This document shows positions 33,961-46,400 of a stretch of DNA of 64,000 nt, one piece after another. A program made the position numbers and the translations under genes. Origin of the DNA: Termitomyces sp. T153 (taxonomy: Eukaryota > Basidiomycota > Agaricomycetes > Agaricales > Lyophyllaceae); the NCBI GenBank assembly GCA_018296165.2, contig JACKQL020000021.1, forward strand, positions 62,001-126,000, in the 5' to 3' direction. Within the stretch, counting starts at the first letter, position 1. Each line of letters opens with the position of its first letter. The notes under the pieces were generated by a model, which saw only the letters and a program-made list of their open reading frames with translations, had not been told where the DNA came from and made no database searches.

Positions 33961-36264
33961 ACCATCAAAATTAACTTGCACAATGAGATATTCAATCTAT
34001 CAAATAAGCTTATTAGTCAACATCAGTCAATCAACAGATGTGTGTTCAAATGGTCATGTTGTGTCAACAAACATGCAAGGCATGAAAAACAGTGTACATG
34101 AGATCACATTTGGCATTTTCTACACCTGCAGACCTGCAGACTATTTGTCACCTTTTACACATGGTCAAATGATGGTATACATTTGTTAAAGTTGTCTACT
34201 ATAATTTTTCCTAGAAAAAACTTGTTCCAAGTGCAAAGAACAGCCAATTTACCCAAAAAGGAAGGTTCTTGGTCAGCAGCTGCCAGATTTTAGTCAGCAC
34301 AATCCAGAGTTGACCATATAATAGGCCACACAGCTATTTTCCCAGGAGTTGTCTCATATATTATAGATGTTATGGAAGTTGTATAACATGCTTCTTTGTT
34401 ACTTTTTTCAAAGGAATCTGCTTCTGGCACCAGCAGTGATATACACATGTAGTACTTCAAATTCCAAAATTTCATCATCCATAGATAATTGCTGTGTAAA
34501 ATTGCTCTGAGTCCTTATAAATGGCAGAGTTTATGACCTTCTGCTACTTATTACACCTGATGATAGCACCCAAACATGCCACCAAAATAACTTTCTTTTC
34601 TATTTGACAAAGTGTTCAATAGATAAGGCTATTGTACATATATATACAAGAATAAAGAGTACAGTATAATAACAGGGAGAGGTGTAAGGATGAGCAAAAG
34701 AAAAGTACAACTAAATGTCAAACAATTATAGTGAAAAAGAACTTATATGTGAGCAAGCCATGAAGTGCATGCACTACACTTCAGTCCTACAATGAAAAAG
34801 AACTTGCAAAAAGACACAAAAAATCCCTTGGAATTGAAATCAGAAAAATCTCATCAAAAAAAGTGAGAGTTCTACTTTGAAGAGTTGTGGATGACACACA
34901 AATGAGATATTTAATGAAGATCAAAGCAGCACTACTCTGCAAAGGACCATAAGTTGGTAATATTGATATGGCAGTCTTGAACTTGAGACAAGAGGAAATG
35001 AAATTCAAGTCCAAAAACCAATATATTTGTAAAAAATATATACAAATCTGGAAAAGGACTGAAAACTGCAAGTCAATAACAAAAATTGAAAATATAGATG
35101 TTGGACACATCTTGAAGCCAATACCTACCTCATGAGGCCCATAAGAACTGGTATTGACAGTATAGAAGCTAGACATCAGGGACTGATGACAGGGCACAAG
35201 GGAGTGGCAGTACACTCAAGCCAATAAGCTGATTGCAGATTACAAGTCCCCAATCTGGTAGTTGAGCTGAGTACCCTCCCTTCCTCCTCAGACTCACTAT
35301 AAAATCTATACCCAGATCACCTTTCCAAGACCACAGAATTCCTAAACAAGGGACAAGGGAAGCTCAAGCAAGAAAGGCTCAAAGAAGGAACAAGAAAGAA
35401 GAGGTCATGCAAAAACTGGCATGATTGAACCCAAATAGCCAATGCCAAGATAGTTTCTTGTCTGGGTACTCAACACATCAAAAAAGTTTATCCTTGTACT
35501 CTGCCTGCCTCTCTACACATGCCCAACTGCCAACTGAACATGCTCAACTTGAGAGAGATGGATAGAAGAGAGAAGGAGAACAAAGGGAAGTGGTGGACCT
35601 GGAAAATAAGAAGAAAAGGGGTGTACCACACTGCCAAGCCCGGCTCACATGGTACAACAATGCCCAGACCTCCTATCAGTCAACTGGCCTCCTGAACAAT
35701 GGCAAAAACACATAGAGACAGCAGTGGTTCATGTGTGAACTGAGGACCATAAAAGGAGGGGATTTTGAGCATGTCAGGTAAGCAATTACTTGCCATGGCT
35801 TGGAGGTCCCTAGGGAGTGGATGTCTTGGGCTTAGGAGTATCTAATTGTTTCAGTACAATTTGAGAATTTTCATTTGAATCTTATTGTTGAGCAGGGCCA
35901 GTCATAGGAGGAACAAAGTGGTGACAGAGAACTTGGAACTGTAGAACAGAGGCAGATAACCTCAGTGATGATTGTAACAGCACTTTAACATTATCTATGT
36001 ACCTGTAGAACAGAGGCAGATACTGGTAACATAAGTAAAGTCAAGAGAAACAATGAGTATAATGACTTACACCTCAGTGATGATTGTAACAGCACTGAGG
36101 TGTTTTGAGAACAAACAAAAAACATATTCAATGATTTGTAATCATATGTGTCCATAACCTCAACACTTATTTCATTAATTTGACACAGTTGAACTTTTTA
36201 AACTTAATCAATAACAATTACCTTTTTATTATTACATTCATAAGAGTGGTGATGCAAAATGTAA
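33961..36264. other. AT-rich repeat debris, nothing recognised
   Basis: CpG almost absent; frames are short and without motifs. The longest, 35215-34787 on the minus strand (142 codons), is hydrophobic and Phe/Ser-rich, as expected from translated AT-rich noise. Confidence 0.4.
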
Positions 36265-36541
36265 GTTTGATGCCATCAATCAATCAGATCAACTTATCAA
36301 ACTTTGTTTTCACAGGAGTTTGAGGGCTTAGTTACATGCAAGCTCATGTACAACATAATAATAGTATGTAATTTTAAATGATTTATTTGCAAGTTTGAGA
36401 TGGTCTTGCACTATCAAAAGGGTCTAATAATATTATTAAATAAAAACCTGAAATAACTAGGACTTGTAGGCCTAAGAGATCTGCTTCCCGGGGTATCTCC
36501 AAGCCATGGTACATAGTTTGCTTGCTTTTTCCTTTGAAATC
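36265..36541 (+). repeat. Dispersed repeat Y, copy 2
   Basis: Counterpart of 7905-8165 (see there), ending in TTTTTCCTTTGAAAT before an LTR-like start. More decayed than copy 1: fewer CG remain. Confidence 0.6.
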
Positions 36542-37596
36542 TGTAAGGGAAACCTCTAGAGGCTATGGCTCAATCACACAACTGGCAGAGAGAGATCCAA
36601 AGTCTATTTAGCATTTACAAGAAGTTCTAGAGTTCTAGCTACTCACCTAGCAGAGGGAGATCCAAAGAGAACAAGTCTAAGGATCCCCAATGCCAGTGCT
36701 CAGAAAATTTACTCTAGAGCTTCTGGAAACAACACTCAACAACAACCAAATCCAGAGTCCAATCAAAAAGTGGAAATTTATTGTCAATGGTCTTGATCTC
36801 TGGACTCCCTGCACATGACCACATACAAATATAAGCAAAAGATAGCCCTTGGTTGAAAGTACCTGTGGTTTAAAGATGGGAGGCCTACGATGAGTGGGAG
36901 GCCTGGAATACAGGAAACAATCCAGGGGTCTGGTAAGAGGCCATTGGAAGGGGTGACACTTGTTGGAATTATGGACAGAGCACCAGTGCAGCTTGAGGGC
37001 TGGAACTGGGACCAGCAGATAGGAAAAGCAAAAGAGAATAAAGGGAAACCATAAGGAGGGAGAATGGCATAGAGGGGAACTGGGATATCCCCTGACAAAA
37101 TCCTCCCATTTTTATATTTTGTTGTCCATGCATGGACCATGGCATATCTGCATGTTTTTGTGGTTGGTCAGGTATGCTCTAGGCCAGTCTACCATGGGCT
37201 GGTCTTGGCACTATTCCTGCCTAATTTTGGCCCTTTTTCCCTTGCTTTCCCTTTCTACTGCTTCTCCTTAATTTGTTAATTTTCCTGATGCAAGTTATGA
37301 GTTTCTTAAGTTGGTTTGTCATAGGAAACATCATTTTCCTGAGGGGTTTGGGAAGTTTATGAGAATAGATGTTTTGGTAGGCAGACTTGCCAAGCACAGC
37401 CACCCATTGGCAATCAGTGTGTGATCTCATCTTTATTCTATGCTTCCCTTGTCATCAGCTGCTCATTTCTGGTTGCTTTTAGCTGGGCTTTTGGGTTCAT
37501 CAGTGTTTACATTTGGTATGTGCTCAGTGCCTACAGTTTTTGGCATTCCTGTGCTTCTTCTGGGTGCAACTAGTGACTGGAGTGGGGGTTGTGACA
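36542..37596. repeat. LTR-like block of a gypsy-related element
   Basis: Begins TGTAAGG directly after repeat Y and ends TTGTGACA, the same type of terminal bases as the young LTR. The first 60 bp keep the young LTR's word order (GGCTCA, ACTGGC, a short gap, then TTTACAA versus TTTATAA). It is CpG-poor and strongly diverged, so I treat it as an old, distant LTR. No matching partner was found in the window. Confidence 0.4.
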
Positions 37597-38760
37597 AATT
37601 GTCAGGGTTTGGACCTGAGTGGATGAAGGGGCAATAGGAGGCACTGGGAGTGCATGGAACTTGCTAGCAATTCTGATAATGCTGGCAAAGCTGGTGGGGA
37701 GGGTTCATTGTGTCAGGGAAGGTCTTTCTAAAAGATTCTTTGGCTTGGAGGATTCTAGGAATGTCAGACCATGTTGCCATTGAGAAGATAAAAAGGTTGG
37801 TGTCAAGGTCTGTGGTATGGCATCTGTTCCAAGATTTTGGTGCAGTTTTGCAAGCCTAATGCTCAATCTTACCCTCCATTTGTTCCTAGTTAGAGACTAC
37901 TAGTTTGAAGGTCCTCTCAATCAGGATCTCCTTTAAGGGCTCAATCCTTGCCAAGTGTTTCAAAACCTTAGAGGGGACAGCAATTAATCATGAAGCCATG
38001 ACTCTGTCAGTGTTAATAGGGAGGAGGAATGTAACCTGGGGCCCCCATATGGCAGGAAAATGGAGGTCATACAGTACCCCTGCTTTTCAATGTGCTCCTT
38101 GATGATAGATAGATCAGTGGCAGGGATGCCACTGCAATCTGTCACTCCTGGACATAAGTCCAGCAATCAGCAAGATAATTGTTTGTCACTATGGCCCTTC
38201 TTGCTAACAGTCCACCATACTTCCCACTTGGGCTTGGCCACTGAGATCCCTCCTGAGATGTTTTCCAAGACATCTGCTCTGGGTTCAGCTGATGTCTCAG
38301 TACCATAAACCTAAGTTTAACATAGCATGCCAATGACACATTTGTGGGTCTATCACTGAAGGGTGATACCACCAAGGAAAGCTCTTAGAAGTAGTCATGA
38401 AGCAGGCTGAGCTTGAGCAGAAGATGTTCTAGGCAGTCTACAAGGTGCAGGTGACATTGGAGTCTGTGATTCACTGGTGTCAGTAGTCATAGCTGGTAGT
38501 ATAAACAAGTAAGCTATAATGATGAGTATGGTGCAAATGGATCAAGGTTGGAATAAAGGTCAAGTATAGTTAAGGCTGGTCATGGGAAACAAAGAGAAGT
38601 ATCAATATGATCTATGAGAAATGCAGAGAATGTAATTGAGAAGCTGCAAATATGATTGTTATGTGTGGTAAGAATGGACATAATTGTGGTCCTTCAATAA
38701 TGCTGGGGTGATTTGAGTGGCTTTATGATAACTTTCAGTTGATTCTTGAGCAATAAGAAG
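37597..38760. other. Unassigned CpG-poor region
   Basis: Minus-strand frames at 38375-38142 and 38166-37984 are partly in register with each other (KPKWEVW and DLCPGVTDCSGIPATDLSII) and may be pieces of one decayed retrotransposon protein. No motif I can name. Confidence 0.3.
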
Positions 38761-38769
38761 TCCATAAGG

Positions 38770-39000
38770 ATCAGGACTTTCTCATGGTCATGCTTTCCCC
38801 ACCATACTGAGCAAATGCATACCAAATGCAAATGGTCATCAGCCAGTCCTCAAGTTCACTGAAATTGGCTGACCCAGCATAGGGAGCAATCATCTTAGAT
38901 GGATCACTCCTCTTAGGCATCAGTCTGTCTGGTATTGCCAGTCAATCTGAGAGCAACTGCTCTATCATGGGCTTCACACAATGATGCATTGTCTGACAGT
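38770..39000 (-). pseudogene. Gag-like fragment of an LTR retrotransposon
   Basis: The minus strand reads PSKMIAPYAGSANFSELEDW, then LMTICIWYAFAQYGG, then a stop followed by SLWT. The layout (start of a capsid-like domain with an LEDWL motif) resembles gag of fungal LTR elements. Short, CpG-poor and broken. Could belong with the LTR-like block at 36542. Confidence 0.4.
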
Positions 39001-41059
39001 GGTATTCATGGGCTTCCTCCACTCCTGGAGTGGTCAATTGTCCACAACATTGTGGAGGCATGGACAACCTCTGTGGTTGTTCCTTAGAGCAGGCTGTAGT
39101 TCTTCTTGTTCTTGAAATATATCTTGTATTTATTGGGTGTGTGTTGTCAACCCCATCTTTATATAGGAAGGACTGCCTAGTCTCCTGGATTTAGGAGACC
39201 TCCTGAGAGTGGTGGTGGCCCTTGACTCAGATGGGTGGTTCCTGCCCAGGTCCTCCACCTCCTCCACCCAAGGCATCAGGGTGGTGTGGGCCCAGGATTG
39301 CCATCTGGTGGTCCTCTGCCCAGATCTCCTCCACCCCCTCCAAGATGGTCACATCACAAGGGAGGTTGACTCCTTGACCTGAGCATCCAGACTGCATGGC
39401 TAGGCTACATATATGTATGACTGACCAAAATCTTCCAGATCACCATTTTGGAATTGCTGGAGAGTGATTTGATCCTCCCAAATGAGGGCTCTCCATATAG
39501 ACACAGTTGGTCTATGCTATACTGCTGGATGCTCCAAAGTGATGACAGACCTGGCATCAGTTAATACTAGGTCAGTTGCTGCTAGTGTTCCATCTCTGAT
39601 GGTCTGCTGCAGCCTGGCATGCCATGTGATAACATGGCATCTCTCCAGATTGCAGAGGCACCTGCAGTATTGTCAATGCTTCATTGACTGGATAAAGTGG
39701 GGGCAGTGCAACCCCAATGAATGGTGATGGTAGAGCTTAGGATGCTTGAGATCCTTGCAGCTTCTTCCTCTGAAGGTATTCCAGTACCTTATGAGACACT
39801 ATGTAAAGTTTCTTCAACTTCATGGGGTCAGTAGGAATAATTTCTTCCTCAAGCAAATGTTGAATTGCAATGTTTTAGCTACCCTAGCAGCTAAACAATT
39901 TTGAGTTGAGGTCTTGGCTCAACCTGGCCTTGCCAACCCTCCCTTGGATGATCTCATCTGAATGAGCTTTGGCATCTATATCCAAGGTGTCAATGATGTC
40001 CTCTAGAATTGTTTCTATGAACATGGATCATTCAGCTCCCCATGAGCTTAGGGCAGGCCCAAATTGCACTCATGTGGTAGCCTTCAACCCTTGCAGGTCT
40101 CCTCCCAGTACACCACTCATATGTCAAACCAGATATAGATATTGATTCTATACTATGAGAGTGTAAGTAAGGTGCTGCTTTACATGATACAATCAGTACA
40201 ATTAAGTGGAAGTGTCACATGATGCTGTTGGAGTAGAAATCCTCAAGTAATATTAAATTGATGTAATGTAATAATGTAACTAGGAGGTCAGTAGGATGCT
40301 CTGTTACACAAGAAGACCTATTAATTCCCAATTGCCATCTCAAAGCAACTTACACTAGGGAAATATTCCTATATCTAACATCATTTTCTCATGAAAAACT
40401 TGGAGTATCCATTGGCATTCAACTTTGTAGATCAACGAGCATTCCACCATGTGATGCGAAATTGATGCAATGCAAAAATAAAACACAACGGTCTCTCACT
40501 ACAATTGACACCAACCTCCTCACTTGAAAATGCTAATGCTGAATTCAGGGAAAGGATTTCAAGAAATATCTTTCTTCACACTTCAATTCTAGTTTTGACA
40601 AATAGAATGTATTCATCAGCATGTAAGTGCAGAGATAGGGGGTAAGTAGAAGCCTAGCTTCTGGGTATGGTGAGTGTACACAGCTGCTCAGGGTGAGAGT
40701 CACACAGAGAATCAAGAGCCACATAGCCAAATGCATACAGCCAGACAAATGGAAGGAATCCTAGTGAAAACCTTATCACATGAAGGTTCTGAGGTCATTT
40801 GCCATAGCCATGTGCTATAAATGCATGAGCATGCACCCCTGGTTTACCTACAGTGAGTGCCTCTGATTTAGAAGGAGAGATTTCTGATGGCAGGCACTGA
40901 ATCAATACAGGTACCTATAACAAGTGAGTCCATAGCTCTTTTTGTCAATCTGAAAATAAGAATGGTAATGGTATTCAAAGATGACTAAATGGCACAAACA
41001 GACTGGAAGAACTCTAAACATCAAATGGATTGAAAGGAAGAAAGGTCTGTGTACTGCGT
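39001..41059. other. CpG-poor debris before the MFS gene
   Basis: No supported gene. 40448-40470 contains GATGCGAAATTGATGCAA, recalling the start of repeat Y at about 7912. Normal CpG returns only at about 41050, at the end of the transporter gene. Confidence 0.4.
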
Positions 41060-43049
41060 CTAGTCAGCAATCTCAGGTGTATCCATACGTTTCTGCTTTT
41101 TCTGGAGAATATGGGTTGTCGGGGGCATGGTATTGTGCATAAATATCATGATACATAAAGTCTCAATGGCGAGCAATCCGAAGAGGAACCAGAGGCCGGC
41201 TGCGCGTCCAGTCCATACTGTGGGTCCGCCATGGCTGGCGTCAACACTCGTCTGGATGGAAGTGATAATAGCAGTTCCAGCAGCACATCCAAGCTGCAGG
41301 AAACAGTTGAAGATGGAGCCAACAACACCTGCTTTTTCGGGCGGTGTAGCAGCAAAGATGGCAATACTACAGGGGGATGGGTGAGTGATACGTCGATAGA
41401 TCAGTGATAAACGACATGCTTGACAGTGGTGAAAGCAATCGTGATACCGGAAGTACCGAGACAGAATCCAGGAAATACGAAACGCCAATAGTGTTGAGGA
41501 GAGTTACCAAAAGGAAGAAGCAGCGAACCCGCTATGGCAATGAGTTGTCCGAAGACGATGACCCATTTGAGTGGAAATTTCTGCTGAAGAAGGCTGGATA
41601 AAAGATTCATTGGGAAGCCTAGCAGCCCTAGGGGTAGGCTGAATAGAACTAAGACAAAATGTATGTTGAAAAGTATGAAAACGACTCACAAGTGGAGCGC
41701 AGCAATGATCGGTGTCCATCCATAGACATTTTGCCAGATCCACGAGAATAAGAGCTGGACGGCACCCCACCACATGAAAGGTAGAGTAGCAGACGCAGCA
41801 AGGACTGCAAAGTTTCTCACTCGCCAAAGGCTTGGAGGACTAAAACAAGTGAGTGGGTACCATGGATATATTCGACCTTGAAATACGTACATAGCAGCCA
41901 TATCTTCGGAAAGTCGTGCCTCCCACACGAAGAATCCAGTGATTAAGAACACTGAGATGATGAGTGGGGTCAAGCACTGTGCAGTGTCCCAGCCGTTAAC
42001 CGAACCCGTTGTCACACCAAATATGAAAAGGACTAGGCCAGCTGAGAGAAACCATTAGTTAAATGATTATTGGTTGGAATGAACCAATTTTCGAATCCTA
42101 CATGTCATCAAGAATACTCCGAAAAGATCAAGACTTCTGAAGCGTCGCGCCTCGTTGAGGACCGAATGATGTGCACGATATGCGCTCCGAGGCGAAGGAG
42201 ATAGAATGGCCACAACAAAGAAAAGAACCGCCCCGATAATGGCGAAGGTATAGAAAACCCATGGCCATGAGGAAAAACTCACAATCAAAGCACCAATGAT
42301 AAGCCCGATGACTGTTGGCCACATACGGTCACCAATTGTTTATGGATGCGACAGAAAGAGTCCATACCATTACCGAGAGCTGCGCTAGCTGCGAACAGAG
42401 CGACAGCTTTGGATTGCTGTGCTGGGTTTGGAAAGAGATGGATGATGAGGTACAAGGCAGAGGGCACGGTCAAAGCCGCTCCTGCCAGGTCTTCAGCGAT
42501 GGATTCCAAATCAAATCAAAACCTACAAAGCCTTACCCACACCCATCAAAGCTCGCAGAATGATCAAGGGAACCTGTGTTCGTACGAATCCGGCAGCCAA
42601 AGAAAATCCTGCAATCGCTGCAGCTCCCGATAGGAAGACATACTCTGTAGCGACATGAAACTTCCTCAACTCAGCGACAGAAATGGCTACTTACTGGGGT
42701 TGTACAAATCGCTCAATCGTCCGCTCTATGTAACATATAAGCCCCAAAGGATAGAACGAGGAAGTGCACTCACACTGAGCAGAAGCGAAGCGAAAGTAAG
42801 TTGATAGCCACTAATAAGCCAGACAGAGTCGCTGTTCGAGATACCAAGTTGCACGGAAATGGGCGGGATAGCAGCAAAGAGAGAAGAGTTGGCGAACGTG
42901 TCAAGGAATTGGGCCACACACAAGGAGATGAGCAGAATGACTTTTCTTGGGGTGGGCAATGCAGCCAACACTTTGTCTTCAGGACGATTATTGGATACAG
43001 AATCCTGGAAGGAGTGCGGGATTTCGGAAGAATGAGCGGCGTTGGACAT
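41060..43049 (-). CDS. MFS transporter, drug:H+ antiporter (ATR1-like)
   Basis: Plasma-membrane major-facilitator protein, probably a proton-driven exporter of toxic small molecules or metabolites; substrate unknown. Nine exons: 43049-42774, 42725-42695, 42644-42543, 42481-42368, 42311-42102, 42041-41891, 41839-41690, 41638-41420, 41366-41060, giving 519 residues with consistent phases. The N-terminus is polar (~40 residues). About a dozen or more hydrophobic segments follow. The family loop motif appears as GYQLTFASLLLSSGRLSDLY across exons 1-2; later WQNVYGWTPIIAALHFLPLG and ATPPEKAGVVGSIFN match the C-terminal half of the family. The eighth intron uses GC instead of GT (CAA/GCATGT) if the conserved frame is to be kept; the seventh ends at the second AG. 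CpG normal, no stops. The CACTA-like element begins about 355 bp upstream of its start. Confidence 0.88.
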
Positions 43050-43401
43050 GGTTGTTTCAGAGTAAGTGCTGGATTTTATGATTTGTAAGTCCGGTGCTGT
43101 TGGGAACGCATGTAAGCAGTATTGCACATCATTGCGTTCCATTCGGATGAAAGAAGGCGCTGTGCACCTCATCATGAAGGTTAAATCAAACATCAACTTC
43201 TTCCGACTCGACTCACTTGCATCTATGCACACGTAGTTTCAACTTGACATGGTTTTCTATATCTCTTATGTTAAATATGCCCAGAAATGTCGATTCTCGT
43301 CTACGTTCGAGCGTGGTGTCTTGAAGGGTGCGTCTAGCTGGCTGTGGGAGATTTCGGCCAGATTTGGATAGGCGGCTGAACACATCATGGCATGGCCGAC
43401 C

Positions 43402-43404
43402 TTG
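43402..43404. repeat. 3-bp target duplication TTG (left)
   Basis: Direct copy of 62714-62716 on the other side of the element. Three bases alone could be chance, but they sit exactly outside matching CACTG termini. Confidence 0.75.
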
Positions 43405-46400
43405 CACTGCTGAGGCCGGAACGTGTTTCCCTTGGAAAAAGTGACAAAGAAAGCTGTCATGCTACTTCCATGTCATTTTTTGGCAGGAAATATGTAAGCA
43501 ACTTCTTGTAGTAAAATTAAGGAAATTTTATACCTTCATCCAAACCCTTTCCTGTGGCAAAATAATATCTCTTTACCACTCTCTATCCATTTTAAACAGC
43601 ATGGAAATCTTTCTGATATTTCATTGCATATTTCTTCAGAAAAAAGAAACCAAATTTACTTTCAAAGTATGCATTGAAAGACGGAACCTTTTTCTTTCTA
43701 TGTTTTTCTTTGATAATTTTATCCTTTTTCTTCCGTAAATGAATAATTGAAACTTGAAACAATTTTACAGCGGAAAATGTTCAGAAAAAAATAGAATATG
43801 TATTTTCACTCAAGAAAGGTCAAAGAAACAGAGATCGACTTGATCAGTGAGTCACTGAGGGAGTAGATTAGGAAGTCACCAGCGGCTCGGCATGGACACA
43901 AAGTGGGATATGACCTTAATAATAATTGTAGAGCAATCATAGGTACATGGGACACAATTGACAAAAACATAATCCAACACTCCTAAAGTCCCCAGTCGCA
44001 TGAACAGGAATAACTGTACCATCATCTATTCTTCGGACATCATTTTTGTCCATGAAGTTGATAACTTATTGAGCACATAGGAGAGTTTGAGGTTCTTGGA
44101 CTTTGTAGATCTTGGTTTGCTTAGGGTTTCACAAAATATGTCGAGGAGATCCTGAGAGTTGATGATCGCCTTGAGGTGCACCAGTAAACACCCAGCAATA
44201 GGAAGTGCAGACACATGATATTGACTTTGAGAGTAGGAGTGGACATTGCAATGAGAAATGATTCACCTCAGCTCCAGACTCTGGAACATCCCTGTCATCC
44301 ACTTCTCAAAGAGCATGTGAATGTCAGAATCAGCATCAAGTTGTCAGATAGTCAACACCAACACTATATAAACCAGGTGAGCATAGCATGTGGACATACC
44401 TGTGATGAACATGATTATAAGCCAAATACTTGTAGAAGAATTTGGAAAAGTGATGCACAGCAGGCCTCATCCCTATTTCTCGCACTGCCCAACATGACCT
44501 CTGCATACTGCATATCCATGACCCGCCACAAGATGACTCTCAATCGGCAGCTGTTGGTTCCCCAAGCTCAAATAACACTGCACCTCCTCATAACTTGAGA
44601 TAATCATGTCCTTGTCATATGTTTGTTGCGTAGTTGCTTGAAGTAAGAACAATTGTCTGTAGAGTTGGGGTTGAGGAGAAATGCAGGGACATTAATATTG
44701 AGAAAGAACAATTGATACACCAACACAAAAGTCACGTTCAAATAGGAGGCCTGCAGCAGGGAATTAGAGAATAGCTTGACCTTTCAGAGATGACATTAAT
44801 TGACATATTGACGTGTACTGGCTGCCTGGTTGAAATTGTGTATGGTCACCATGCCTAGATTATGAGAAGTAAGCCAATTCTGAGATGAGTGAGAGAAGTG
44901 GGTCAAGAGAACAAGGAGTGTGATCAATATTGCCAATGATTGGCTAGGTGTTATTATCATTGTCACAATGTTGATCTCTCCATGCTTCAAATATATATTG
45001 TCTGTCTACATCTATCTTTGAACATTAAGTGAAGTAATGGTTAATAATTTTGAAAATTTATGCTGTCATGATTATACATCTGCAGAATCTAAAACAGTGT
45101 TTTCTAATGTGACGTGGTGAGTTGATTGAAGGTGAATTTAAGACAATGGACTCACCCAGGACAAGGATACTACAACAGTTGCATTCTTCCCTTCCCAGGA
45201 TATGCAATGCTGAGCAAAATGAGTCTTAACATTATCAAGATGGCAAACCTCCACCTGCAACTTGAACTCAACTCCCCAGAGTTTTGCTTTGAGATGAGGA
45301 AACTTCAAGCAGGGATCATGTTGGATGCCAACTGGTTTCAATGATTGTCCAACCAACCATTTCCCTTTGAGATTATTGCTGGAAGATTCTTCAAATTCTA
45401 CAATGGTGTCAATGCAGAATGGGATACCAGAGTCAATACAAAAGATATCACTGTTTCCCCTGTGATGCCTCAGTGAAGTGAAGGATTGATTGTTGGACAT
45501 TACATGATTTAAGAATATGGCACATTATCTTTATCATTGTCAAAAGTCAAATCAATATCATGGATGCCTAAGGGGCTGCGGATATTGGAGGGTATGAGTG
45601 ACTTAAACATATCATAGCACATCAGCATTGGTTGAGTACAGGTTGCTTTTGTGAAGTATGCACAAAGATTTGTTAAAGAATGCCATGACTGAGAGATAGT
45701 TTCTTTGTACTTGCCTTAAGATGTGATTGTTAGATTAGCTATGAAAGACATGAACAAAATTTATCTTACCCTCCTTATAGTTTGTTGAAAAGCATTGCAG
45801 GATGCCAATCACATGCTCATATGGATATGCCCACCAGCCATGTACAGGGCCATACATACAAATTTATTCTGATAGATGAAGAGCAATATGGTGGTTTGGA
45901 TGACATTTGTAATCTGGAAACAAGATTTATAACTGTTTGCAGTATTTGAGCATATGAAACATGTACTTGTCTGCATGTTGAGATGATGTGACTTGTGATG
46001 AAGCAATGACAATGGCAGATAATATATGCATCGTGAGCTGGAGGAGTTCCTGTCTATGCTGCAACTTAGTGCCTTCAGAGGTTGAGTTACTCCAGAGACA
46101 TATCAGAGTCATTGGAAGATATAAAGACCCAATAATGCACCACTGGTTGGATTTGAGTTTCCCACAGGATGGTGTTCCAAGTGCTGCAGGAGGTGACTGG
46201 ATCCAAGATGGTTTGATCAAACTCTCTATATCTGCCCAGAGCACCTCCATCTCCTTGGTTGTAAAAGCAATTCCATGTTGAAGTGGATGAGGGTTGTTCT
46301 TCTCACTTCTCTCACCATTGTCAAGAGTTTGACTGTGTTTCATGCACTAGAGATGGGAAAAAATTAGTATGTGCAAGGCTGAAAAAAATGTTGCTTACCC

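Noticed and set aside
34787..35215. 142-codon minus-strand frame as a membrane protein
   Set aside because: AT-rich, CpG-poor, Phe/Ser/Ile-rich translation without motif or start context; consistent with chance.
41060..43049. MFS transporter, O-methyltransferase and aminotransferase as one biosynthetic cluster
   Set aside because: They are separated by 8-24 kb of unrelated mobile elements and no backbone enzyme is present.
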